Shown here one piece after another: positions 46,601-57,872 of a stretch of DNA of 64,000 nucleotides. This DNA is from Liolophura sinensis. Its lineage: Eukaryota > Mollusca > Polyplacophora > Chitonida > Chitonidae. The position numbers and the translations under genes are program-made. Numbering within the stretch: the stretch's first letter is position 1; every line of letters starts with the position of its first letter. The notes under the pieces are model-generated. The model was not told where the DNA came from. It was given only the letters and a program-made list of their open reading frames with translations, and did not search any database. The stretch spans positions 44,244,645 through 44,308,644 of the forward strand of contig NC_088302.1 of assembly GCF_032854445.1 (NCBI RefSeq), written 5' to 3'.

Positions 46601-47912
46601 GCGAGATCAGCCCGGTTTCGCCCCACCATAATGCTAGCCTCAGTGGTATGAGTGAAACATTCTTGAGTACAGCACAAAACACCAACTAAATAAATCCAAA
46701 AAAATAAATCTGTTCGTCTGTCATAACACCCATGGAACCGGATGTTCCACACATTGGTAACATTTCCAACAGTCTATATTTTTAACACTTCTGGCCAACT
46801 TGAGACCTTAATAGAGGAAGTTGTAACTTCCTCACTTGGTGTTAAGCATGAAGCGGATAGTGCAACGACTGGTTGACATGTATCAGTATAAAGGCTTGTG
46901 CGGGGCTGCTTACTTGCCTTCGGTAAGGCGTCTCAGTGAAGCAGCACTAGATAAAAGAGCTGTGGAAATCTGTCCTGCAACAAGGAGGCACATAACTTGC
47001 ATTCGAAGGACTCCTTCTTCATCATATGACTGAAAAATTATGACCTAAAACCCCAAGCACTCACTCACTCACTCACTTGTGACCAGGACCACTAACTTAC
47101 AACTGATATGACAGGTGCATTTTAAGTCTCCAGAAGAAGCCTGGACTTGCCCTTCTATCTCACGCCAGGTAATCAGGGACAAAACTGTATCCCTTTAAGT
47201 TAAATATATTTTGTTACATGCTTTTGAACATGATATCTGAAAGATCCGTATTGTTTTTCCCAGGCCAAGTTTGATTTAGGGTCTTTTGGCAGGGTATGCC
47301 TTTTGTTAACTTTTAGATAGCCAGCTATCAATAACTGTGTTTGTAGCCAGGGGTATAATAGCCAGTTGCATGGTATCCTTGCAGGCTATAATGGCAGAAG
47401 GCAAACAGCATGCTTTGGCTATTGGACTGACAAAGTTATCCACGTCTGAAATGTGAGTATCTTTGTTATTTGCTGTGCTACCTGAAATCCTAAACCACTT
47501 ACATTGTTAGTTCAAAGCTGTTAACATGATACATTTGAGCAGGTGCCATTGAACCTCTTAAAACCAATACACAGTGGTTTAATCAGGAAAAATACTTTGC
47601 CCTCAAGTCTTGTAATGCTGCATAGGGTGTATACTGACAGTATACAGACTATATCTTGAGGTTGATGCCAAAATGTTTCACCATGCAGGTTTAAATTTTA
47701 TCTTTTAATGGAATTATTATTACTGTTTATGTGATTATCCTAATTGATAAAGTTACTGATCTTTTATGCATTAAATTCACATTACTTCTGACTTAACACC
47801 TATAAATAAAAATTATTTATGTATTTTCAGCTTGGAGAAAAATAAAGGCGTAGGGATAGAGAATTTACATTACTTGAACGATGGCCTGTGGATAATGAAG
47901 CCCATTAAATAA
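42688..47912 (+). CDS. MCTS1: MCTS1 homolog (MCT-1), 6 coding exons
   Basis: Cytoplasmic translation factor that pairs with DENR to recycle post-termination 40S subunits and promote re-initiation after upstream ORFs. Exons: 42688-42698, 43803-43955, 44805-44905, 45207-45343, 47385-47452 and 47831-47912. All introns are GT-AG and the phases close to 552 nt, giving 183 aa (human 181). Exon 1 encodes only MFK plus two bases. The protein begins [13 protein letters not shown], then shows [44 protein letters not shown] and the PUA-domain core [20 protein letters not shown] (about residues 92-171), followed by [14 protein letters not shown] and [15 protein letters not shown]. Intron 4 contains two SINEs and intron 2 none. 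Nothing in the coding sequence is damaged. The tiny first exon is easily missed by automated annotation. Confidence 0.96.
42840..42861. repeat. Poly-G tract in MCTS1 intron 1
   Basis: GGTGGGTGGGGGG-type run ending in about 12 consecutive G. It could form a G-quadruplex on the sense strand, 140 bp past exon 1. Confidence 0.7.
43630..43685. repeat. (TA)n microsatellite in MCTS1 intron 1
   Basis: About 27 uninterrupted AT dinucleotides, 120 bp upstream of exon 2. Confidence 0.95.
46190..46335. repeat. Degenerate GATTGATGGTT tandem repeat
   Basis: ATTGATGGTT recurs at roughly 24-bp spacing and passes into GATTTATGTTTCA units. It lies in MCTS1 intron 4. Confidence 0.6.
46539..46694 (+). mobile_element. 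SINE family A, 3' part, in MCTS1 intron 4
   Basis: From CTTCCTCTCTGACCGCTCGT through CCACCATAATGCTAGCCT and GAAACATTCTTGAGTACAGC to a short AATAAAT tail. Sense relative to MCTS1. Confidence 0.8.
46799..47080 (+). mobile_element. SINE family B, in MCTS1 intron 4
   Basis: A second repeat family, shared with 48803-49147: ATAGTGCAACGACTGGTTGA, GGAAATCTGTCCTGCAACAA, GGAGGCACAT, GACTCCTTCTTCATCATATG and the 3' tail AAGCACTCACTCACTCAC. This copy lacks the tRNA-like head and begins with ACTTGAGACCTTAATAGAGG. Its 3' end is a CACT-type simple repeat rather than an A-rich tail. Confidence 0.8.
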
Positions 47913-47943
47913 TTTGTCTATGCCTTGTCAATGTGATTTGTGT

Positions 47944-47949
47944 AATAAA
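47944..47949 (+). promoter_or_regulatory. MCTS1 polyadenylation signal
   Basis: AATAAA 32 bp after the MCTS1 stop codon, followed by TTTATG/TTTTGTTATT T-rich sequence. This gives a very short 3' UTR. Confidence 0.75.
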
Positions 47950-48285
47950 GTCGTCATTTATGTCTACTTAAATATTTTGTTATTATTTGATTTGTAATAG
48001 TATATTTTGTTGCTGAACTGAGTGAGGATGCTTTTTTGTGCCTAATTTAAAGCATATATTTTGTGGCTGAACTAAAATGGTGTAAAATTCTTCAAAAGCA
48101 GGTTATGTAGTAACTTCAGGTTATATATGAGGGACTAATCACTTAATAGACCTTTCCGAACTGAAAGGCACGCAATTGACCAATCATGGGTAATAGTGTT
48201 GCAAATAGGTCAACGGGATACTCCACACATTGATAACAAATGTTCAATTTGTCTTTGACGTCATGACGTTCCAATTTCACCGGGA

Positions 48286-48591
48286 ATGGATCTCAAAGTA
48301 ACCTTGTCACGAGAAGGGATTGCACGACATCGGATGTATTGGATCCATTCATTATTCCTGTATATAGCGTTCAGTGCTGGGAGTGCCGACGCAGTTATGT
48401 TTACTAGGTTAGCTGGTCATCAAGATTTATGCCCTGTTTGCGGACTGGAGTATTATTATAACCGGCTGTGTGGATTACCCCCTATAGTGACAACCAGGAA
48501 CTATGTTGCCCTATGTATTAGATTTACAGTGTGTGTTTTGTTGTCTTATAGGAACATCTTCGTCCTTAATAAACCGTATGAGCAAACATAA
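48286..48591 (+). CDS. Weak candidate small secreted or membrane ORF
   Basis: An ATG-initiated frame of 101 codons with a hydrophobic N-terminal stretch (MYWIHSLFLYIAFSAG) followed by a CPVC and another Cys. A second hydrophobic stretch (FTVCVLLSYRNIFVL) lies near the end. A TGACGTCA-like site is just upstream (48256-48263). I do not recognise it and the length is near what chance allows. Confidence 0.18.
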   Translation: MDLKVTLSREGIARHRMYWIHSLFLYIAFSAGSADAVMFTRLAGHQDLCPVCGLEYYYNRLCGLPPIVTTRNYVALCIRFTVCVLLSYRNIFVLNKPYEQT

Positions 48592-48802
48592 TCTCAACCA
48601 AATGGCGTTCGTCCAAAAGCTGACACCATAAACTTTACATTGGTGTATAGATCGGCAAACATTCTTTCACTTGGCTAAACAAAACCCAAAACCAGTAAGG
48701 TTGTAGGTTTTTTTGTTTAGTCGGACAAATCCGGTAGCAGGGAATAGACCACTAAGCGACAATTCTGGCTTGATTTCCCAGCGCTGGGGCCGCTGGAGCC
48801 AC

Positions 48803-49147
48803 CATATTTCCTAGTGAGTGAGTGCGTGCTTGAGGTTTAACGTCGCACTCAACAATTTTTCCGTCATATGACGACGAAGGAATCCTTAGAGTGCATGTGC
48901 CTCCTTGTTGCAGGACGGATTTCCACCGTCCTGCAACGAGGAGTGCTACTTCAATGAGACGAATTACCGAAGTCACGTAACCCCCCCGCCCGACCCATTA
49001 TGCTCATACGGGTCAACCAGTCGTTGCACTATCCCATTCATGCTGGGATATACAACTTGCTCTTTTAAGGTCTTACTCGACCCAGGATTGACCCTGGATC
49101 TACCGCTCCCGAAGCGGACGCTCCACCAACTGTGCTATCGGTGCCGG
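48803..49147 (-). mobile_element. SINE family B, near full length
   Basis: On the minus strand it begins with a tRNA-like head (GGCACCGATAGCACAGTTGG, then CGGTAGATCCAGGGTCAATC as A- and B-box-like parts). The body matches 46799-47080 (ATAGTGCAACGACTGGTTGA, AGGAGGCACATGCACTC, ATATGACGGAAAAATTG) and ends CTCAAGCACGCACTCACTCA. It contains a hairpin, TTGCAGGACGG and CCGTCCTGCAA around a 7-nt loop (48907-48935), absent from the other long copy. Confidence 0.85.
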
Positions 49148-49254
49148 TCACCATATCTCTACCATCGATCACGTGAAATCTTCTGTTAATAGGCCTAACT
49201 CTGGTAGTGCGTGCTGCAAGTATCGTGTAGGCTAAGTTTAATTCACTTAACCAA

Positions 49255-49433
49255 CCTATTCGTGAGTCCCTCTCCGGCCGTACGTGGGAAGGTCCGCTAG
49301 CAACCTGCAGATGGTCGTGGGTTTCTTCCAGGCTGTGCCCGGTTTCCACCCACCATAGTGCTGGCCACCGTCATATAAATGAAATATTCTTTGAGTACGG
49401 CTTAAAACACCAATCAAATGAATAAATAAATAG
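49255..49433 (+). mobile_element. SINE family A, 3' two-thirds
   Basis: CCCTCTCCGGCCGTACGTGG, GCAACCTGCAGATGGTCGTG, CACCCACCATAGTGCTGGCC, GAAATATTCTTTGAGTACGG and an AATAAAT tail. Confidence 0.85.
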
Positions 49434-49837
49434 TATTCGTGAGACACGGTAAATATGGTCGCCAAACTTCCGGTTTTTGTGAAACTGCCATGTTGAATGG
49501 GGAAAATGGCAAGAAGTGTCCGCCGCTGCAGAATTTTAAATTTATCTGCACTACGCTTTTCATTTTCAGTACCTCTTAAACAAACATCATAAATCATTTG
49601 AGCAGCGCATTCACTTTCACGTGACTTAGTTGAATGTAAATTGAAAGTAAATTTTTCTAATGGAAAACGGTTTCTTTGCCCAGAGTATAAGACGCTGTAT
49701 GTTAGCATACATGCAACGTCTAATTCTCATCTCATCGGTTAGAAAAGGGTACAAAAATTACAAAATTGTTTCTTACTTTTCCTATATAGTGTTTTCAATA
49801 ACCTTATATTTCATTAAAATTTTTATAACGGTACACA

Positions 49838-49863
49838 TTCCCCCCCCCCCCCCCCCTCCCCCC
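49838..49863. repeat. Poly-C tract
   Basis: A run of about 18 C, a T pair, then more C. A simple repeat; its length is likely polymorphic or assembly-sensitive. Confidence 0.9.
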
Positions 49864-49937
49864 GAAAGCTATTCGACACTTCAAAACAGTCAGCGGCCAC
49901 CCAAAAGTTATGAGCATCTCTAATAGATGAATGAACA

Positions 49938-50000
49938 TATATTTATCTGATTGTTGCTTCAGGCGTGCTCAAGAATATTTCACTCATACGATCGTTGTCA
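49938..50000 (-). mobile_element. SINE family A fragment
   Basis: ATTTATCTGATTGTTGCTTC followed by CGTGCTCAAGAATATTTCAC and TCATACGATCG, the reversed last 60 bp of the family. Confidence 0.65.
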
Positions 50001-50631
50001 CTCTTGTAGGTGAAGTAACCTAGAGTACCTGGGCAAACCATCGACCTTTGGAAAGCTTCTCACTAGTTTTCTTAACATTTAACGTATAGATATGAACACC
50101 ATATTGGTGCATAGCGATGAGAGACAAATGATCTTCAAGGTCGTCAGACTGCGTAAACGGCAACATGCACCAGCGTCATAGGCCGCTTATCGTCACAAAG
50201 GCCCGACAAGCCTTGAGATTAAGGATCCCCTGTCTTAGGAGCAGTATAGGATATTCGGTTTACCGGAAGCAAATGTTCTTGAAGCGTTTCCGTAAAGCCG
50301 GTGGTGTTACTGTGTTATATGAAGCTTCATAAAGACTATTCCAGATTTTAATCTCACATTGACTCTCATCAAAGGCAAAATTTAAAGAAGTGGGAAAGCG
50401 TGATCTTAGAGGCTCAAGGTGTCCTTTGCGGAATTAAATAAGGCAACCATGTGTGCATTTCGTTTGTTATTAGATCAAACTGAACGAAGAAAACCATTTA
50501 ACAGAGATTGCAAGTTTAACTTTATGAATTAGCAATGAGTACATTTCAATGCAATTTGGAAATGATGGACATTTATAACAATCTTTGGTTTTGAGCATAT
50601 GAAAAGACACATCAGCAACGGTACATAAGCA

Positions 50632-53600
50632 TTATGTGTCCTTACACAGCTCACAGACAAACGTTCCATCTGTAAACAGCTCAGAGCAACTTTCATCTGC
50701 CCATAGTTTGCAATTATCGCACCTTATCCACTGTTCACCTGATCTGGAATCACTAAAGAGATCTCTGGAAAATAAACAAGGTGCATCTTCGCTTTCTCCT
50801 GTTTTCGACTTCTTTGACCTTTGGCTCACAATACTGGTGTTTTTATGTGGTTTCTTGGTCCTTGGAAAACTTGGAATCACGCTCTGAGTAGGTGATCGCG
50901 CTGACTCAGCTTAGCCCAAAGGTGCTTCTCTTTCTGACTTGCGCTTGTTTTTCGCCTCCTCCACGTCTTGTCGTTCCTTTTCTTGTTCCATGTACATCTT
51001 CCATTCACTAGAGAACACAGCGTAAGGCAATTTCTTCATTGGTTTATTGACTTTAGGCACGCTAGTGGTGTCCAGCCAGAACGGATGTGTGGCAAACACA
51101 GGAGAGGAATTGGATGCGATGTTTTGAAGAACCAACGGCGTTGAAGAATGCTGTGGAATCTCCAGAAGGAACATCCGAGGTGCTTGAGACCTCGCGCAGT
51201 AGCTCTTGGACATCCGTTCCAGGAGTTTCTGTTGATGGGATGTTCCCAGGAGTCTGTACAGCACTGCTTGATTGGCTTTCCCAATCGTTCATTTGATTTC
51301 ACCAATGTATCAATGTCTGCGCCCATTCATGTAGCTATATCCAGATCTGTCACTGACTCGAAGATTGAGGCCATGTCAAGTCCTTCTGTGGCGTTGACAT
51401 CATGGCCTATTTCAATTATCGGGCTTTGTGACTGAATATCATCGACTGTCGAACCCTGGGAGATGCTGTTATGCTCGTTGGTAGGTGTGTTCGGGGAAGC
51501 ACCGATAATGGGACTCTTAGTTTTTGACAACGTGTTAAGCAAGAATTCTACATTTTGCTCATTCCCGGCTTCCAACAACTTTTCATTGACGCTGAGAGCG
51601 ATTCTGCAGTGCTCAATCCATGCAGTGTCGGCTTGATTTTCATTTTGACTGCTGCCTGTGTTCGATAATGCCCTTGTTACACACCAGAACAATCAACCGC
51701 ACCAGGAAACAGTCCACACGCCTTGAACCAATTCCTCATCGCTCTTTTTGACACGCCTTCTATGGCTTTTTCGAGAAGTGCAGCGAAATGCTTCCGTGGT
51801 AGAGACTTCCCAATGCTTCCGTCTGCCAGTCCATGACACACTTTCGTCACTGTGCCTTTACCAGTCGAAATACAGCAACATCTGCTGGATGGATAATGTG
51901 TGTAACGGTTGGGAATAGAATACAGATCAGATTATCATGAGAGGAGCAAAACTCACTCAGATGGTGCTTTAGGTGAGTTTTGTGACAATCAACCAGAAAA
52001 AGAACTGGAAACTTGACTCCCACAATCCAGGGATGAGAACATCGTCAACGTATTGAAACAATGTCTCAGATTTCATCTAGCCGTTGTCTGACAATCCAAG
52101 TGCTCAACTGCCGGATACTGACTCTACGATGTCCCTCGGGGTCTTTTGTATGGGTACACAATCATCCCCTTACAACTTCCCCAGATGCGTAAAAAGTACC
52201 AGGAACTGTGAGGGTATCTTTTTCCTTCCCAGGGACAATTTCGTACACATTTTTCCAGCCATTAGCTCCCGAAAGTTGGAAGTTGGTTTCATCGGCATTA
52301 AAGTGACGACCATTCCAAGTATGTTAATAAACCGGCATTAATTTTTTTTTCCAACCCAGTAAAAGTTTAATAAAACTTCGTCTTGTCACAGCTTCAGCAT
52401 GTCACCATTATTGACAGCAAGGTGACGTGACGTTTACTCTAGCTCTTTAACGTCGAAGGTTTTTCCCGTAAAATAGTCTAAGCAGTAGCCTATGGCAAGT
52501 TAAGTTGTGGACTTCAGCGACGAAGGACCAAATGATAAATAGCTTTCTCGGAAATTGGATGTACTGGAAGGATATTTCTTACACTGCTTGAACTGTTCAT
52601 ACAGTAGGCCTACTATATCATTTATACACTTTACGAGTAGCCCGCAGATGCACAGCAGGGGAATTCCTGGTTCAGGTCGTAGCGGCCGGAGGGGTTGTGC
52701 AGGTACCAGTAATTCTGACCGCTGTGCTGACCTAGTTATCGCAGATGTCAGAGAAAGAACCCCGGCTTAATCACGGCGGTTCAAAAAATTTTACTGTGTT
52801 TCATAAAAGAAAACCGAAAAAAACATTGTTATGCAAAAATACAAGGGGCAAAATTTAAAATCTTCACTTCACTTCACTAATAAATTCAGAGAAAAAAATA
52901 TATCATAAGATTTAATTAATTTTTAGCATTGTCCGATGAAATGTCGTCTTCTTATTCCCATAAACCTTTGGCATCTTTAATGATTTTATTACTGACTCTG
53001 ATATTTGTTATTTAGCTACTGCATGCTGACTAAACGCTGATATAAACGACAAAAAATGTCTTTGTATATTTTGAACAGCGTGTCTAAGTAGGTTAAAGAC
53101 CCACTGGGGAGATGTTTGGGCCGAGACGACATGCTGCTGTCTGACACAATTATGTTACCGTCGTTGATGTTACCAGCTTAGGCCGCGCAATCTGACAGCA
53201 ACGTGTTTGATTGGAAAAAATTCTCAAGATGGCCTCCTTGATTCACACTAGCCATTTGTGCAGTATTGTCATTTTGTTCTACATTTTTTTCGGTGAAATC
53301 TCGTTAAAATAATAATGCAGTATGTTTTAGCCAGGTACTGTCTTGTCCTTTAAGTATTCGATCGCCATACAACAGTATATCCAAACGATTTTCTGGTTAG
53401 TTTCGAAAAAAAGGGTTCTAAGTCTGAACAAGACTCGAATAGAGGCTTCTGTTACACAGACTCTAGCCTTTCTTATTGTTTCCGCTGTTCGTGGAGCAAT
53501 CTTTGGATAAGGAATTTTCAGTACCACGTTTCTCCAGGACGATTGTTTTAGTTCGCTAATTGTGATTTTTTTACTAGGAAGCCCTGCCATTGCGAGCTGC

Positions 53601-53814
53601 AGAATCCATTTTTCCAGTGTGAGTTCTTCATCTGTTGTCAAAACTTGGCCGGTCCAATGTGCCTGTCCTCGGGATCATGCCCTGCCAACTTGTCCTGTAA
53701 AGTGCCACGGGATACTCCGTGTTGTCTGCAGACTGGACGTTGACTTGCCCCAGCACCGACCGCTTCAAGTGCTTTGCGCATATCGCCCGGAGCATACAAC
53801 ACCTTCTTAGCCAT
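50632..53814 (-). pseudogene. Dead pogo/Tigger-type DDE transposase
   Basis: Transcript order is right to left. At 53814-53680 a psq-like helix-turn-helix start is visible (MRKALEAVGAGQVNVQSA), then a CENP-B-like N-terminal part at 53641-53330 (DEELTLEKWILQLAMAGLPS). About 1 kb of unrelated or decayed sequence follows. At 52310-51700 the DDE_1 catalytic core can be followed across several frames: NADETNFQLS (first Asp), LFLVDCHKTHLKHHLSEF (second Asp) and PADVAVF (third acidic position). The C-terminus at 51264-50632 has KLPYAVFSSEWKMYMEQEKE and a small Cys-rich finger (WIRCDNCKLWADESC, FVCELC). Frameshifts and stops interrupt it repeatedly, so no intact protein remains. I did not find the terminal inverted repeats. 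Confidence 0.8.
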
Positions 53815-54029
53815 TCTGAAACACAGTGAAAATTAAAAATGTGTTATGTTATTTTTTAAATTATGATTGTGTATGCTGTACGTTTTTGAAATATATCGGC
53901 CGGTTGACGTATATAATCCTAAAGACAAAAGAAAACACTAACATGTTTTGCCACTTGGTAGACACAGATTGTTAGATTCCATCACTTTAAATATATACGG
54001 TGATGAATGCATTCACAGGATGGACATTG

Positions 54030-54180
54030 AAACAATTTATTTATTTATTTATTTGATTGGTGTTTTACGCCGTACTCAAGAATATTTCCCTCATACCACG
54101 GCGGCCAGCATTATGGTGGGTGGAAACCGGGCAGAGCCCGGGGGAAACGCACGACCAACCGCAGGTTGCTGACAGACCTT
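54030..54180 (-). mobile_element. SINE family A, 3' part, abutting Gypsy fragment
   Basis: Reversed (AATA)n tail, GATTGGTGTTTTACGCCGTA, AATATTTCCCTCATACCACG, GCCCGGGGGAAACGCACGAC and GCAGGTTGCTGACAGACCTT. It is close to the family consensus and stops exactly where the reverse-transcriptase fragment starts. Confidence 0.9.
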
Positions 54181-54868
54181 CATGGTAGTGAAGCAAGGAT
54201 ACCATCGGATTGAATTACATCCAGACTCACGTCACTTAACTACATTTCCAACTCACGAAGGTCTTTACAGATACAATGGCCTTTTGTTTGTACTATCCTC
54301 TGCATCCGCAATATTCCAACACGTGATTCTTGATTCTTGTTTGGCAAGAATGATCAAGACCATGATGCATCACTACGCAAGGCTCTGCAACGTCCAAGAG
54401 ATCGGAACCTTACCCTAAACTTGGACAAATGTGAATGCAAAAAATCTTCACTCTCATTCTTCGAATTCAGATTCTCCAAAGATGGCGTTTCTCGAGATGT
54501 TCATAAAGTTCATGACATCCAGAACATGCTAGTACCCGAGACCCCAGCTGCTGTCAAGAGTTTTCTCCGCATGACGAACTACATGTTACGGTTTATTCCT
54601 ACTACGCAACTACGCAACACTGGCATGGTCAGGGTCAGATCGACAACAAACAGCCTTCATGCAGCAACTTAAGGACACATTATCGTCGGACCCTGTTGTG
54701 TTATACTTTGACCCAATACTGGAAACACGTATCTACGTAGACGCAAACCCTGTTGGACCTGGTGGCATTTTAGCTTCGACTCAAGTGGGAAACAACGCAA
54801 CGTGTCATATGCCAGCAGAACTTTATCAGTGAACGGCGGTACTCCCGGGACTGAGAGAGATGCCCTTG
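54181..54868 (+). pseudogene. Outer Ty3/Gypsy element: RT-RNase H fragment
   Basis: The frame shows KQGYHRIELHPDSRHLTTF and then LSSASAIFQHV, the middle fingers/palm region of a Gypsy reverse transcriptase. The following frame has LNLDKCECKKSSLSFF and PETPAAVKSFLRMTNYMLRF (thumb/connection), and then the RNase H start (YVDANPVG). The region that should hold the YxDD catalytic box is lost at a frameshift near 54335. Its 5' part is absent. It ends at 54868, where the younger element interrupts the RNase H domain, and resumes at 58171. Confidence 0.85.
54865..54868. repeat. Target duplication CTTG, left copy
   Basis: CTTG directly precedes the left LTR and is repeated at 58171-58174 directly after the right LTR. 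Removing 54869-58174 restores the reading frame of the outer element's RNase H (ERDAL joined to AVVWAC). Confidence 0.85.
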
Positions 54869-55109
54869 TGTTACCCTTCCTATGGTCTGGCGCAATGTAG
54901 GACTGTAACATAGACGAGACGAGACAAATTATTTAGGTGGCATAGAACTTTTAATGGAAGATGGCGGACAACCAGTCTCATCCTCCCGATTAACCAATCA
55001 GAACGATCGTTTCGCACAGAGTCAACGCACATGTTGGGGATTCCTCTCCTGTGTAACACCTAAGAGTTATGTCCCTGAACAACATTGCTAATTACGTACG
55101 ATCGCTACA
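54869..55109 (-). repeat. LTR of inner Gypsy element (3' LTR)
   Basis: 241 bp, beginning TGTTACCCTTCCTATGGTCT in plus orientation and ending CGTACGATCGCTACA. Nearly identical to 57929-58170, with a handful of substitutions and small indels visible, consistent with a fairly recent insertion. Confidence 0.95.
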
Positions 55110-55684
55110 CTCTCCCCCTTTAAATAAATATCGTCCCGACATTAGTTACGTTCGTGGCTCATCCTGATTCCACCAAATCTATCGCTACATCACCGATGAG
55201 GTAATAACCTAGGCATAATCAACGAAAAATTTTATTAGATGGCCAGTCTAACAAAATCCATGTCAACTTTCTATTCTCAACAGATTCATGTGATGCTACT
55301 TCTACCCTTATGTGGGAAGATTACATTACCTTGCATGTTTTCCAATCTTTTCTAAAACTCTATTTAAAACAGAAACTTTTTCAGTGGATCACTTTTAAAG
55401 TCTCGTGACCTTGTAACACTCAACAGCTGAATCAACTGTAACTGATCATAACTTCTGCTAAAAATTCAACAATCCCAATGTTCTGGGTCAGTTCAAAACT
55501 TAAACTGCAAAATCTACAAAGGAAATGTTATTCAACACTTAACTAACACAGTTCGCAGTCCCAACAAGCAAGTCTTCAATTCACTGACACACTGGTTGCA
55601 ATGGGGTCCACAACATCGGAAATGGTGAACCTATCCCCAGGGGAAAAAACTGCCATGGCCACGCCACGGTTACGCCGTCACAAT

Positions 55685-57690
55685 TTACTGTCCCCCAACA
55701 AGAAGGCAATCTGTACTCAGTGGCATTCCCATTGTGTCGTAAGTCAGTCGGGACGGTGGTATTATTGTCCTCATGGATCGTTGTCTCCGTCCCTCAGTTT
55801 CATTTTCTCCATTGTCACAAACCGAACGGGAATGAACACTATCACTGGCCGCGTCCGATCCACTGTAGAGAGTGTTCTGGTGTTGTGTCACTTCATTTCT
55901 CGGAATGAAAGATTCAGCCTAGTGGTTGAGCTTGAATGCACTCTGTGGGTGTTCTACAAACCACTCTTGCCAGTCAAGATCAGTAGAGTCCGAATCAGTC
56001 CCGGGGTGTTCCACAATCTTGCGCTGTCCTTTTCCTTTCACTTTCCGAGGTATTCTTCTTGACTTTGATCGAGTAGGTCTTGGCAGCTCCAATGGAAGAT
56101 TACCACAAGGCAGGAGTAGGTTTCTGTGCAATGTCCGAACTTTGCCACTTCCATCCTCAGCTTTCACTTGATAGACAGGGCTGTCAATGCTTAGGAGGAC
56201 GACATGCACCTTGCCTTCCCACCACGATCTCAGTTTTCCAGGTCTACCTCGTTCTGATAAATTTCGGACAAGATCCCTGTCATTTGGCTGAAGGATGTTT
56301 GACATCATTTTGCTGTCGTAGTTTTTCTTGCCTTTGGCTGCTGATTTTGCTGCTGTTTCAGAAGCCAATCTGTACGTTTGTCTCATATTTGTTTCCCACT
56401 CATGGACGTACTGTTTGTGAGTCTTGGCATTCTTCGGTGTCTGAATGTCAAACAAGATATACACAGGAAGACGAGGAGATCGTTCGAACAATAGGAAAAA
56501 CGGCGAATAACCTGTAGAATCATTCTTCGTACAGTTGTAGACGTGTACAAGTTTGTTCACGTGTTCTTTCCAGTTAGGCTTCTCTCTGGAGGACAAGGTT
56601 TTCAACATGCCTAAAATTGTCCGATTAAACCGTTCTGCCTTCCCGTTTCCTTGTGGGTGGTAGGGGGTGGTTCTCGAGCTAACCATGCCACAAAGTTTCT
56701 GTAGGTTACAAAACAACTCGTTCGGGAATTCCCCACCCTGATCGTGGTGGAGAGGTGCAGGAAATCCGAATCGGGGAATAAAGTCACTCCGTTCAGCAGG
56801 AGTTTTCCCAGCCTTATTCTTTGTGGGGTACACTTGCGCAAAGCGAGTAAAGTGGACAACAACTACTAACAAGTACTCTTACCCGCCCTTAGCTTTTTCC
56901 AGATGGACAAAGTCAATGCACACCAGTTCGAACGATGAGCTGGTCACAATTGTTTGGAGAGGTGCTCGAGTATCTTTGTTTGGCACCTTTTCCTTGAGAC
57001 ACCCACACTCACTGTTGACGTAATGTTCTACCCCATCCGCCATCTTAGGCCAGTAGAAGCGCTCTCGTATCAGTGAGATCACTCGTTCAGCGCCCATTTT
57101 TCCCATATTGTCATGCAGTTCTTTCATAACAAGTATTCGCCACTTCTGTGGAAGCACAATCTGAGTATGTTCTGTTTCTCCAGGTAACGTGTTCCTTCTC
57201 ACGAGCACCGCATTTTCGTCAAAGCTTAGCTTGCTGAATTCTTTTAGGAGTTGTAAGGGTACTTTCGCCTGATTGAATGAAGCGCGCCTACCTGTTCTAG
57301 GTGCAGCACAGTCGGTCACCTTGAACTCTGCCTCAAGGTTTACGTCACTAGACACAGAAGCGATTAGAACATTGTCCGGACGGGTTGTAGTATTTACATC
57401 ACTAATGATAGCTTGCAAGGGATCCTGAGCGATTACATCTGGGAGCTGTTTCCTGGCTTCATTGATATCAAGAGGTATCCTTGAAAGCCCATTAGCATCA
57501 CAGTTTGTTTTACCTGGTTTGTACCTTATTGTGAATTCGAAGTCCAACAATTCGGCAACCCATCTGTGCCGTGTACTGTCCAGTTTGGCACTTGTTAAGA
57601 TATATGCCAATGGGCTGTTGTCGCTGAAAACTTCAAATCCAGGAGAGTAACATAGGTAATCACGAAATCTCTCGCAGATCGCCCAGATGG
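55685..57690 (-). pseudogene. Inner Gypsy element: RNase H end and integrase
   Basis: Reading right to left in one frame: RNase H tail (FSDNSPLAYILTSAKL, HRWVAELLDF, IRYKPGKTNCDANGLSR), a zinc-binding region (LHDNMGKMGAERV ... FYWPKMADG) and the integrase catalytic core. The core has CIDFVHLEK (first Asp), HHDQGGEFPNE (second Asp) and GNGKAERFNRT (Glu). The second His of the zinc site appears replaced (HDNMGK). TAA at 56879-56881 breaks the core between the first Asp and VVVHFTRF. TAG at 55919-55921 cuts a C-terminal tail that otherwise stays in frame to 55685 (RTIIPPSRLTYDTMG). Upstream the domain joins the gag remnant through a deletion. Confidence 0.9.
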
Positions 57691-57728
57691 ACGTGGTGGT
57701 CCATCTTTATCATCTGCAGAGCATACTG

Positions 57729-57872
57729 CTATATACTTTTCGATAGCGCGTAGCCACTCAGTTTTCCCAATTTCCCAGGAATTCTCAGCTTGTTGATGGT
57801 ATCAAGTAGTTTTTCTGGGGCCTGCTGGTACAATAAACCCTTAATCTTGAATTCGGTCTCCACAAAACTCAT
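57729..57872 (-). pseudogene. Inner Gypsy element: gag start fragment
   Basis: 47 codons starting at an ATG about 57 bp inside the 5' LTR, reading MSFVETEFKIKGLLYQ and ending ALSKSI before TAG. The position right after the LTR fits a gag start. The frame ends near the deletion that removed the rest of gag and the first part of pol. Confidence 0.65.

Noticed and set aside
55601-56517. Plus-strand ORFs within the inner Gypsy element
   Set aside because: They are antisense shadows of the integrase frame.
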